Assembly (NCBI GenBank): GCA_949987705.1
Contig: OX465285.1
Location: 2,666,001 to 2,730,000 of the forward strand
Direction of reading: 5' to 3'
Length of the DNA stretch: 64,000 nucleotides
From: Thereva unica
Taxonomy: Eukaryota; Arthropoda; Insecta; Diptera; Therevidae
In this document: piece after piece, positions 45,701 to 56,054 of the stretch
Layout: each line of letters opens with the position of its first letter
Position numbering within the stretch: position 1 is the first letter of the stretch
The notes under the pieces: model-generated
What the model was told of the DNA's origin: nothing
Databases searched by the model: none
The model's input: only the letters and a program-made list of their open reading frames with translations
Position numbers and translations under genes: made by a program

Positions 45701-46430
45701 AATCTTTCGGGGTTTTTTTTGCTGCTTCCTGGTAAAAGCATAGATATAAGTGCTAAATTTCGTCTACGTTTCAGTTTTAAGGAGTTTTATCGACAGAAAA
45801 GGGGAATTTGTTTGACGTATATTTTCAAAATAACTGTAAATGTTTTTTTTTTTTTTTAAGGATGTGTCATCCATAAACTACTATAACTCGTATGGATCAA
45901 ATATCTGGAACCAATAGCACCGCGGCCGCTTGCTTAGCCTATTGCACAACACCCCTATACTACATACTTACACAGTAACCAGAACGCTTCAACAGGTTCA
46001 GCTGTCTGCTTAATGGTTTGTCGCTTAGACTTGACTATTCGAGCAGGAGTTAGCTGAAAAGGGTATAGAAGTTTTCAAACGCCGTGACACAAATAATTTG
46101 AAGGGTTCTGCGCAGCTCGTTGCCCAATTTCATAAATTTTGTTCTATCATTTCCCCTCTTTTAACTTAAAAAGGCAACAAACGCAGAAAAAACTCAACAA
46201 AATAATTTGGGAAGGGATGTGCGCATGCCGGATGAATAAAGTTAAGTAATCTTTATATGTATTGAGCAGAGCTTTTAAATACATGTAAAACTCCTGCTCA
46301 ACAAAGGCAGTTTATCCATCGTAATAAGCATAATTTTACTATAATTATGCTAAATATTTCTCATCCCTAAATTTAAAATAAATTAAAAGAATTGCTGGAA
46401 AAATTTCTTTTAAAGATATGAGCATTTTCA
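42770..46430. other. Long stretch without a supported gene
   Basis: 42950-43480 is GC-balanced and open for 161 codons on the plus strand (42985-43470), but the product has no domain, and an 85-codon frame opposes it. I read it as possible conserved non-coding DNA. 44285-44302 is poly-A, 45400-45440 and 45844-45860 poly-T. Tandem TATATG/CACATATAT lies at 44500-44525. Confidence 0.35.
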
Positions 46431-47069
46431 TTCATAAATTGAGAGTTCTCCGCAGCCGCAAGCAACACAACCTCCCCAAGCAAAAGCGCGCTTGCGACTG
46501 GCGGAAAATGTCAAAAATCTAGTAATCAAAGTGATAAAAACACAAATATCGTATTTTTTGGTATAAATTACTACAAATTATTTTTGTGGCATATGTGTAA
46601 AATATAAAAACCTTAAAATAAAAAAAAATATATAAAAACGGGTATTTTTCAGTCATAATTTGTAAATTTTTTAAATAATCATTGAAGTCCCAGAAAGATA
46701 CACCTCCCGGTAGCAATACGCAGTCGCGACTGATTACATGGCAACAAGTGATTTGATAGGAGGAGTTAACTGAAGCTTTTGTCTGAACTTTTAAACATTT
46801 TTAAGAGCTTAGCTGGGGAACATGCGCGGGATGTCACGAGGTTTGAAAACAACTATACGTCTGCCATGGTGACCCCGGCCAACTGGAGCTTTCTTGGTTC
46901 ATGACCGCCACAGTCCAAATACTGCCTGGAGCAATAAAAACTTTACATTCAAAATTATATTTTACTTTTTACCACATTTTAAAATAAAAGCGTATTTTTT
47001 AGTTTTTTTAAGCTATATTTTTTTTATTTTCGACTTTTTATTCTATTATAGGTATGTCTTCCGCCATTT

Positions 47070-47340
47070 TGTGCTGGCCGTCATTTTGAATTTGGTGTGT
47101 CGCTTAACAGCTAATAGTATTCTATTTGCTATATCCTATCATTTGATACCCATACCGAGTGGGTTGTACAAAAAAAGGTAGCTGTCATTTTGTATTGGTC
47201 GCCATTTTGATTTTTTTTTGAATGACGCCATATAGCTACTTGTATTCTACTTGTCATACCCTTTTATTTGATACTCACGTCGGTGGTCGAGGGGTACAAT
47301 AAGAAAATTCGGCCACCATTTTGGAACCTCCATCTTGATT
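47070..47340. repeat. Two diverged direct units with GCCATTTTG blocks
   Basis: GCCGTCATTTTGAATTT...AGCTAATAGTATTCTATTTG...CATTTGATACCCATACC is followed about 120-130 bp later by GTCGCCATTTTGATTTT...AGCTACTTGTATTCTACTTG...TATTTGATACTCACGTC, and then a third GGCCACCATTTTGG start. No coding capacity. Confidence 0.7.
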
Positions 47341-47399
47341 TTTGCACAATAAGAGTCATATTGCATTATCAAGTGACAAACAGAACCATGTAGTCATGC

Positions 47400-49980
47400 A
47401 GGACTAAGTCCAAATTGGTCCACACCCATAACCTCTGATCACCTTTTCTAACGAAAATTCTCTTGTCCTCATCATCAGAACGTGCTATTTGGACGGACAT
47501 CGCAAGAACTCTTCGAAAGAAGTAAATTGAGTACATTTGAGCCTTTCTTTATAAAACTGATATCATTTGTACGAGTATTAATAATCTTGTATTGTCATTT
47601 AAACAGATTGAAAAATAAATCAAATTTTTATTAATCCAAAAAAAGTTTAACCTTTTGTCATTTAAAAGATTCTGAAAGTCATGAACAGTCTTAAATTAAA
47701 TAATAAACGGAAAGGAAATAATAAATTTCCAGTTAACCTCACTTAAAGTGGTTAGAATTACAAGAGTGAAACTCGTAAATCTGCTAAATCTTCCCCCAAA
47801 ATCATACATTTCACGAGAAAGAAAGCACACATTCATCGCCAACAGCATCCAGCATATATAGATAGGGGGCTCCTCTTTTAAAGATTCCCTGTACCAGGAC
47901 ACAAATTTGCCAAAGGAACGAACACTGAGAGGAGAAAAACATCGCCAAACACAATAAATACACGACACCAAAGCACCTAATACCTTTAACCAGGTAAAGT
48001 TGATCCTTTATATCCTCGCTTGCAGGATACTATAGAGTTGTTAAAGTTGGCATATAGCCTTCGTTTAAAACATATAGTTTAAGCCAGTAATTCGTGACGT
48101 TAAGGAGAGAATTAAGTAGATTGTTGTAGGTTAGAGAGTTAATATGAGGGGATTTTTTGAGGAACTATATTATTGGTATTTTGGAGGTTCAGTTAAAAAG
48201 CACTTAGTTTGCCCTAGTCAACTGCACTAAATATAATGTACTAGACATGGTTGGCTGAGTTATTTGTTCGTGTATAGAGAAGGGTTCAACTATAATGTTG
48301 TTTTGCATATAAAAGAGCTTTCTACTGAGAATAGCATGGATATCACAGAATACTCAATTCTATTTTGTTAATAATGTAAGCATTTCGAACAAACTTACGT
48401 TCCAAAGTTCAGACTAGTCTTTTTAACCTTATTCAATGAGATATCTCTTTTTGTTTTTCTTTATTGGAGCAGACTTAACCTTGGTCCACAGATTATTATT
48501 TTGTCGACAGCTAAGTCTTCTCTAATAAACAAAACCAGAAAGAGAAATCAGTCTAAAAAGTTTCAGTTTCATAAACAACAATTTGGATATCGCCATCGTT
48601 CAAAGTAAATATTCACAAGAATTCATCTAGAGCGAATTATTATTCTGCAAGTCTCCAGCTGATTAGTTGAAAATTAGAATAACAAATAAAAAAAAAAATA
48701 TTTATTAGGTTCCGGCGCTCAGGGAGCTAAGCTTAAGGTTTGAAGCTTCGCTAAGTTAAGCTTTTGTCGACAGGCCAGAGAAGTAGGCGTCCTAAATACT
48801 TTATTAGCTGTTTCGTTCATGGTACAATAATTACAAGGTATGATCGAAAAGGTTCTGTAACATCACTCAGATCTTAACTCACTAGGAAAAAAGCTTTCCA
48901 TGACGTCACTCAGGTCTTTTCTAGAGTAAAAAGCGTAAAAGCTATCGAAGATGGAAAAAAAGCTTTTCTTTATGAGCTTACCTTGTATTATTATGCAACG
49001 GCTCCGTACTAAGTATTCCCGGGGTTCGTCACGCTTCGATGGAACTGGTGGTTATGGAGGTGGTAAGGTTTTTGACTTTCTGCAGCTTTTGGTAAGCTCT
49101 CTAAAAATATCTCTCAGTATTGTTTGGTCGAACTCTTCGTTGACTTATGCAGTTTTGGTCAAGTCTGCATGAAATTGGAGTGGTAAAATTTTCTACTCTC
49201 TACATCTCTTGATAAAATCTCTAAAGTGGCCCACCCACTCCCAATTTAAACTGCGCAGTTGAACTGTGCAAAAAAACTGTACGATAAACTGAACTGAAAA
49301 TGTGTGGGCGCTTCAGTTCGTTGTTCGATTTTTTTTGCTCAGTCTCTGCAAGTTTTGGTGGTTGGAATACATCTGGCAAATGCCAAATGTAACTGGAGAA
49401 ACTGAACAATAAACAGTCGGTTTGTCGGAGCAAAAGAGGGTCCAGAAGCTCAGGTTTGAGGATTGAGTAAAAATATTTCAAAACTGCACAGTCTCCACAG
49501 TTTATATCGCTCAGGCATGACGTCATATATGATCTCGCTTAGTTTCGGTCGAATTTTTGGTTGAATCCTGAATAGATGTAATTAACCTAACTTAACTTAA
49601 GAAAACTGAACAAATTTGCTTTGCTGACGTAGATTGCGTCGTGTTTACAACAAACCAAAATAATTAAAAGGAATTTCACTGAAAGCTTATTTTAATTGAC
49701 AAATATGAAGCATAGCGGCCTAGTGAGAATAAGCCAAGTGAAATGACCCGGGTACTTTTGGACCCAATACCTCACCAAAGAAGAAGAAACAGAATACCTA
49801 ATAAGGCATCTTAAAAAAAGGGTGCTAGGGATACGTCTACTTAGGTCGGGTCGTTACCAGGTATAGAGATGCAAGTAGAGATAGCAGCTACGTAGATAGA
49901 CGACTACTGATGACGCCAGGCTGAAGTAATGCCTTTCCGAATAGTACAAGTCCCGACTTGAAAGTCAAAAATTCGGGTCT
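47400..49980. other. No gene seen
   Basis: AT-rich with short frames. 49221-49526 is open for 101 codons on the minus strand but without a recognisable domain. CAACTGAACTG-type degenerate repeats lie around 49235-49300. Confidence 0.45.
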
Positions 49981-49987
49981 TCACCTA

Positions 49988-50220
49988 GGGTAGCGGTCGG
50001 CAACCTATGGAACGCGAGCGAATAGGTGGCACTTGAAAAGATCTCTGGTGGCAGGAAGCCAATTCGGGTATGTGTATTAAATTAAAACTATCAATATGTT
50101 AAGCCCATTCACATACAGGCCGCCGGCAGGCCATGGTCTGAAGTTTTCTCCCCTTGAGGCCAATTATAATCTCCTCTCCATCCGTGAAAGTGGATGAAGT
50201 TGAAATAATGGCCGACCCCT
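49988..50220 (+). repeat. hAT-like GGTCGGCAACC element, copy 2 (interrupted)
   Basis: GGGTAGCGGTCGGCAACC at 49988 and an inverse-like end GGCCGACCCCTCCC at 50207-50220. The TTAA within it (50099-50102) is the left edge of the piggyBac-like MITE. The order of events is unclear, because that MITE's right end lies outside this interval. Confidence 0.4.
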
Positions 50221-50486
50221 CCCTACACAGGCTTGACATTAGCCAAATACTTGCGATGGAATGACCACATATTTCAAATCGTCAAACAGGCATCCCAGTG
50301 CTTGGGATTTCTTAAGAGGTGTGTACAGTGAATCATTAGGTCACCTGCAATCCACGGCCTGTCAGATGGATGCTTCAAATCCTTTTCGCTCAATCAGACT
50401 GAATAATGTATGGTCTTCATCGGGCCGTACCTGCCAACGTTACTTAAAGGCTACGGCCTGCCGGCGGCCTGTAGGTATATGGGGAC
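50103..50486. mobile_element. piggyBac-like MITE, copy 2, with TTAA both sides
   Basis: 384 bp flanked by TTAA at 50099-50102 and 50487-50490. Ends are GCCCATTCACATACAGGCCG then CCGGCAGGCC, and the inverse GGCCTGCCGGCGGCCTGTAG then GTATATGGGGAC. TTAA target duplication and CCC-type ends are the piggyBac signature. No transposase frame is present, so it is non-autonomous. Confidence 0.75.
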
Positions 50487-50489
50487 TTA

Positions 50490-52500
50490 AAGTAAGGCCT
50501 TCATTACTATAAGAGCCACCATACTAAGGGTACTATCATAAAAAGGATGCAAAAAATTGATAAAAATCTGTTCTATCAATTTCCCAAGAAATGGTCTTCT
50601 GCACAGCAGAATGGTACTTAACACAGATTTTGGCAAACCAATGCAAAGATTATCTGACGTTGAGATTCTTCTGTGAGCGTGTACCTCTACCTCCTCCTTG
50701 AGCACATTTTATATTAAATTCTTGAATTGTTTAAGAGGAAATTTTATTTTATAAGAACACAAATTTCTACTTAACAAACCCGAAAAAAATTCGAAATAAA
50801 AGCAGACAACTACAATAAGCAGCCAACAACCCTTAAAAACTGTGCATATTATCCTTTCATAAACATTGTAATTTTAAAAATTGCTAAAAGCCTGCATTGC
50901 AGAGGATTCCTGCTCCTTGTTGAATACACACACACACAAAGAAGATATGAGAAAAAAAACACGGATTTCATCCTTCAATTGAATAAACAACTGCTCATCA
51001 ATTTCATGAAACTGGGCAATAAAAGGAGTGAAAACATAACTCTGACTCTGAGTCTGATGCCGCCGCGCCGCACACAAATGGAGACGAGAGTTTGGCCAAC
51101 TTTAATGGACGGCGATGGGCGAAATTCGGGGAAAAGTATTTTACAAAAAAATAACATGAAAAAACAAAACAAAATAATAATTTCGTTGAAATATGAAATG
51201 GAAGAAATGTAAAAAAATGCTGTATTTATTACTGACTCTTTTGCAGGAGCATCGTCATAACAAAAGCCTCGGTCGAAAGGTATCAAAATTCCCATCCCCC
51301 ATCCCCTCCACAAAAAGAGTATTTTCTCCTCAATATTATTTTAATTTTTGTTAATTCCATTTTAAGTGAAAAGTTTTGGTGAAATTCTCGCCCTGCATTG
51401 TTGATATTTTCACCTAGCACCCAGCTCTCGGCGGCCATTGGAGGAGCGAGCCTCACAAATCGGGATGGAAATAATGAGGAAATTATGCGCCAATGGAACT
51501 GTTACAAATCGTTACGGATAAATTCCATTAAGCACAAGGGTAGAACTCGTTAGTCTTAATAAAAGCGGCATTATCGAAATGGAACTAGTTTGTGCCTTTT
51601 CTTTATCAAAGAGTGCCACAACAAACACTCTCAAATGATCCCTATCATATTACGGTCGGCTATTATGAAACCCTTGAATGCTCTGGAGAATAGTTATCCG
51701 AGCCCGACAACTTTTCTTCCATTTGCGCCCCCCGGTAGCCCGCTGCAGCCCCGTGCCGTGTCCACCCCTGACCCCAACCCTCCGGTTCACCCCAACCCCG
51801 ACCCGCCGCAAAAGCATAATTCAAACTTTATTCCAATATTTGTAGACCCCTGCATTATGATGTGGGGAAAATGGAATAAAAAGGAAAATCTCAACTTTGT
51901 ATTATGCTTTGCGGGGGGGGGGGGGGGGGGGGGGAGGGAGTGGTCGGGGGGATGATTCTGTTGATGTTTATGTAGAGAAGGGTGCTGCTGCTGCTATGTT
52001 TATTGAAATGCTCGACTTCTAAGGGGATCAAATACAAGTTCAAATAGGGAAAATACTAACAGATTTGACCCTAATACGTGTTTTGATACTACAATATGGG
52101 GGTGGTGTGTGTAGTGTATGTTTGCCTTTCGACGAGTTCTCGACTGGAAGTTTGTTTCTTCGTTCTTTGCCTTTTTTATATTTTCTGGGACTGACAAGAT
52201 GTGAGTTTTGTTTCTAGCAATATCCAATTGATTTCTAAAAGGGTTGAAAGGATGAAGTATTCCCCCATGTGATATTTCTGTGTAGTGCACAAGTGAAAAA
52301 CTTGCCAAGTCAAGGGATATGGGCCCGAAAATCCAGGGTGATGAAAGAAAATAAATGCTGTAGAGTAGAAATCATAGCCTGGACATTGAAATTTATTAAT
52401 GACTTCTAGTGATAACAAAGCTTGGCGCATATAAAGCAATATTACCTTCTGAGCACTTTTCAGTGTTTGGTTAGGAGTAGGGATGCTACCAGTATGATTG
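50490..52500. other. Non-coding, with possible regulatory patch and poly-G run
   Basis: 51911-51935 is an uninterrupted G run of about 24 followed by GAGGGAG. 51400-51570 is balanced with CAATGG, AATAAAAGCGGC and TTACAAATCGTTAC elements that might be regulatory. (AC)n at 50928-50938. No gene supported. Confidence 0.4.
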
Positions 52501-52507
52501 GAGGCCC

Positions 52508-52738
52508 CAGGGGCAGCGCTTTCATAGGTGCAAATGGTGCACTTGCACCGGGCGCAATTAGATGAGGGCGCAAATTCACAAAATCTTTAAAAAAAATTGA
52601 AAATGTGTTCCCGTGACTTTATTTTCATCTATTAAAGGAATTGTGTCATTTTCCTTCATTGCGATAAAAAAATGAAGAGTTGATGGGGCGCAATATGGCA
52701 TACTGCACCGGGCGCAAAAAACCCAAGCGCCCACCCTG
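52508..52738. mobile_element. Complete hAT-like MITE with 8-bp target duplication
   Basis: Ends are CAGGGGCAGCGCTT and AAGCGCCCACCCTG (inverted, 11 of 14 matching), flanked by GGAGGCCC (52500-52507) and GGCGGCCC (52739-52746). The 8-bp duplication with 7 of 8 matching and CAG...CTG ends are typical of hAT elements, probably the Tip100-like group. The interior carries two copies of GCACCGGGCGCAA near each end and no ORF. It is the reference copy for degraded relatives at 1897, 2833 and 5395. Confidence 0.85.
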
Positions 52739-53249
52739 GGCGGCCCAATTAGCGTGCTGGCGCGCCGTTTCTAAAACCAAAAACCAGGGTGCCTAAGATT
52801 AGGAGATTGTTCAATATACTGAGGTAAATGTTTAATGCCATCTTGTGGAGTTTAAGAAGTCTGTCAGTGGTCCGATCACTATTTTGAAGAGCTTTAAGTC
52901 TTCCAGAATAAGAAGTTGTTGTGTTTAGGCACTGCGGGAGTTTTGGAGCCCAATGTACCTGGCATTTTGGGTGACACATGATCCTAAGATGCCTGAGCAT
53001 ATTTGCCCACTAAACCTGGGCCCAAAAGACCACCTTCCTTTCTCAGATCTCAGAAGTCCCTTCGCCGTCAATGACGGAGGACAAAGTGGAGGATTTTGCC
53101 CAACTTATTTTGGTGGGAGATGTGGAGATGAGATGATTCTAACATCGGAGGAGGATGTGGGTAATATAAAGGTCATTGAGACCGGTCGTACTACTCCCAA
53201 CCACGATGTTGAGGTTAGCACAAATTTATCTCCACCACAGCAAGGCTGA

Positions 53250-53405
53250 ATCTATCAGTCTCTTCTGAAGTCTGTCGAAGGCTGATTTAGATGTCGTCCT
53301 GGTACAGGGGCTTTGGATTGTCAGGGGCCTTGTATGCGGAATCAGGACTCCGAAATACAGGTTGCTGTATCCCAGAAATGGGGATGGTAAGGGTAGAGAC
53401 GATAA
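53250..53405 (+). pseudogene. LINE endonuclease start, fragment
   Basis: The plus strand reads VVLVQGLWIVRGLVCGI then YRLLYPRNGDGK. It matches the opening of R1/LOA-type endonuclease domains, where the family has a QEPW motif. The upstream frame 52953-53249 (98 residues) is probably the end of ORF1 or leader sequence of the same copy, but I cannot confirm it. Confidence 0.5.
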
Positions 53406-53699
53406 GGCTAATTGTTAATGCTTTTATTTTGCTTAATGTATATCAATGCTGACATGGTTGTGGCCTGCTTGGACAGGCAACGCTGTGTGGATTGGATCTG
53501 CCTACCTACCTTATGAGAAAGATATAGACAGCCCCTGTCTCTTCGATAACACACTTAACGCGTGTTAAAATAACACACTTCTGAAAGCTGAGATTTGCCG
53601 TGTAAGTTAGACCTTGATTCATCCCTATTGGAGTACCAAAGGGCGAAGGTTAAAGGATAGCTTCCAATGGTCTCCTTGGTACGCCTATGGTTATCAGAC

Positions 53700-53750
53700 T
53701 CAGTCTTATTCCCCATGTATCCCCATGTCAGTCTTATTCCCCATGTATAC
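53700..53750. repeat. 28-bp direct tandem duplication
   Basis: CAGTCTTATTCCCCATGTAT occurs twice, 28 bp apart, separated by CCCCATGT. It is a recent local duplication. Confidence 0.8.
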
Positions 53751-54016
53751 AATGTACGTTGTGTGAATTTTCTGGTACCACTCGGCTTATGACTGGGGAT
53801 ACGGGATTGGTACTCGATTATTTACTCATATGAGTATTTTGCTCTCAATTGTGCCCATATAACTACACGATACTTTTGTCTGACTTATAGGATAGAATCG
53901 AGCACAGAGAACAATTTGCATTCAAGTCAGACTACAAGCTAACCGCAAGTTTATCTTAGTCGTAATATTTTCCATATAAACGCTTTACATGTATATGTTT
54001 TTTAAAGAGACTTTAG

Positions 54017-54191
54017 GGCCGTTTACAACCCAAACGCAAAGTAGAAACGCAAATTGGAACTATATGTATGCCTCCCTCTCTATTCACCAGCTTGGTATTC
54101 ACATTCATGCAACACAGAGAAAAGCTTGTAAAGTTCTGTGCTACAAAAAAGCTGAAATTTGCGTTTCCACTTTGCATTTGGGATGTAACTG
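54017..54191. repeat. MITE with TTTACAACCCAAA ends, copy 2
   Basis: Left arm GGCCGTTTACAACCCAAACG... (54017-54055) and right arm ending ...GCATTTGGGATGTAACTG (54154-54191) are inverted over about 38 bp with few mismatches. It is the same family as 22151-22293. The centre has no coding capacity. Confidence 0.7.
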
Positions 54192-54573
54192 TACTGTATG
54201 TGGATATTTGTAATCTGTCCTACCCTGGGAATCGAGTAAGGCATGTACTAAGGGATATCAGTTGTATAAGACCTTCTATACTTGAAAGTTATCAGTAATG
54301 ACAAATCAAGGAGTACAATAAATGGGCGAAGGGAGTGCTCACAGTACTTTTAGACAAAAATACCTCTGCAAGAAAAAGAAGAAGAGTGCCAAAGTAGAAT
54401 ATGGCAAAGTCCCTTTCTGTTCCCTGTACCCTGAATCAAAAATGTCAAAAGAGGTATTCGTAAACATTTTGAACGAGTAAATACTCATTGATAAATTTTC
54501 TTTCGATTCTACTCATGAGTATTTACTCGAGTACTTTCCACCGATTCCGAATCTCTATTTGTAACTTTGGGTT

Positions 54574-54780
54574 GTGGATGGGGCGGGCTGGGAAAGACTA
54601 GTAAGAACAGTGAAGGAAAGCTCTTACGGGCGAGTCTCCTATTCAAAAATAAATGACAGCAACAAGGTAACCGGTGGAGAACTTTCTCAGAGATGGAAGA
54701 ATCAATTGCCTAATTATAAAAACTTCAAAAAAATTTGGAGGAACGAATATCTGTGTCAACTAAGGTCCTTGCATGGTGAG
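54574..54780 (+). pseudogene. BEL/Pao integrase C-terminal relic
   Basis: The frame reads GAGWERLVRTVKE, then after an apparent internal deletion LSQRWK and IWRNEYLCQLRSLH. These are two diagnostic BEL/Pao integrase segments, the G-x-WERLV-x-VK helix and the W-x-x-EYL-x-x-LR-x-x-H tail. In full-length elements about 100 residues lie between them. No LTRs were recognised. Confidence 0.7.
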
Positions 54781-54829
54781 CAGTGCCCACTCTCTTCATG
54801 CGGCGTGGACATTCTGGAAGAGCAATAAC

Positions 54830-55720
54830 TGCCATTATATTCTGGAATTTGTTTGCACAAGAAGAAGTTTATGTGGGGCTACTTGGTAAGATCGGACCCT
54901 TCAAATACGCTTGGCTAATGCTAATGGTCATCATAGTTACAGCTTCGTTCCGAGGATGTAAACAATACATATGACCTACGGAGAAGCCGAAGTAATTTTT
55001 ATCACCAAGATCGATCGAATTCTCGTAGAGTGCGGACTGCGGGGTCTATTGGAGGCACCGTTTTTCAATACGGGTTAAACATGAATAAGTCTTCATTAGA
55101 CAGAATAAAATCCAGAGAATTATAACAATACAAAAAGTTTGTTCAAAAATGAGGATTCCAACTTTTTGGAGTTTTTAAAATATTCACAACAAATCACGCC
55201 TAACTAACTTACCCCGTACACACCCTAATAGCCTTCTAACACGTGCCCAAAACCATCACTTTCCAATTTCGAAATAAAAAAAATCCATCTCGATCAGGAA
55301 TTATTCAAGTACAACAAAGTGAAGACCACAAAATTTCCATTAACGCCGTGTAACAAAAACCGAAACTAAAACTCTCTCTCAACAAAGTTTGAATAAAATT
55401 ACCGGTTTCGAAAATACTCCTACACCTAACTCCCAACACCTGTGTGCGCTCCGTCGAGGCCACTCTGCTACGGAAACTGCTTCCGAAAATAAATCTGCAT
55501 AAATAATTTAATACAAACTTAAATTGTTGGTTTAACACTGGAAATTAAACCAATGGAAGTTGAAACATTTAACAGTGTTTTACAACAAAGTGTTAATTTT
55601 CGTCCTTCTTCGTCCTCCTCAGGAGTTCTGTGCGATGTCCTTCGGTTCGAGCGTTATTCCTGGTGTGATAATTGTGAGAGCAGGTGCGTCTTGGACAAAA
55701 CTAACAAAACTATACAAGAA
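54830..55720. other. OR upstream region
   Basis: Sequence before the receptor start. No repeat recognised after 54980. The last 170 bp are open in frame with OR exon 1 but lack family similarity, and probably hold the 5' UTR and promoter. I cannot place a TATA box or start site with confidence. Confidence 0.35.
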
Positions 55721-56054
55721 ATGCTGTTCGGGTTCCTTTCCAAATCGCAGCCAATTCAGAGGAGTTATTTCAAAATTCCAAGAATCGCCTTGGGATTCCT
55801 GGGATTTTGGCCAGAGAAGGAGATCAGTTTCACGCTGCTGATTCGAGTTGTCTTGAATCTGTTAATTTTATCCTTTGGCGCCTTCGGGGAAAGCATTTTT
55901 GCGCTTCTAAACGTGAATCAATTGACGGCTGCTGTGGATGCGTTTTGTCCTTCGGCCACGAAGTTGGTGACTATAGTAAAATTAGTTATTTTGTTTGTGG
56001 AGAGAAAGAGATTCAGGGATATTGTGGTGAAATTGAGAAGGCTGCTCGAAGCGG
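55721..56054 (+). CDS. OR exon 1 (N-terminus, TM1-TM2)
   Basis: 111 codons plus one base (phase 1), ending at a GTTTGT donor at 56055. It encodes the cytoplasmic N-terminus, TM1 (about residues 37-60) and TM2 (about 70-95), followed by the basic loop VERKRFRDIVVKLRRLLEA. This loop is typical of insect receptors, in which a short charged segment leads from TM2 to the first splice site. Reading through the donor gives a stop within seven codons, which supports splicing here. An earlier in-frame ATG at 55553 would add 56 residues with no family resemblance. Confidence 0.88.

Noticed and set aside
51911..51940. Poly-G run as G-quadruplex regulatory site
   Set aside because: A plain homopolymer, possibly affected by sequencing error. 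No supporting context.
55553..55720. Upstream extension of OR exon 1 from the first ATG
   Set aside because: The 56 extra residues show no OR similarity, and the family's N-terminus is normally short.
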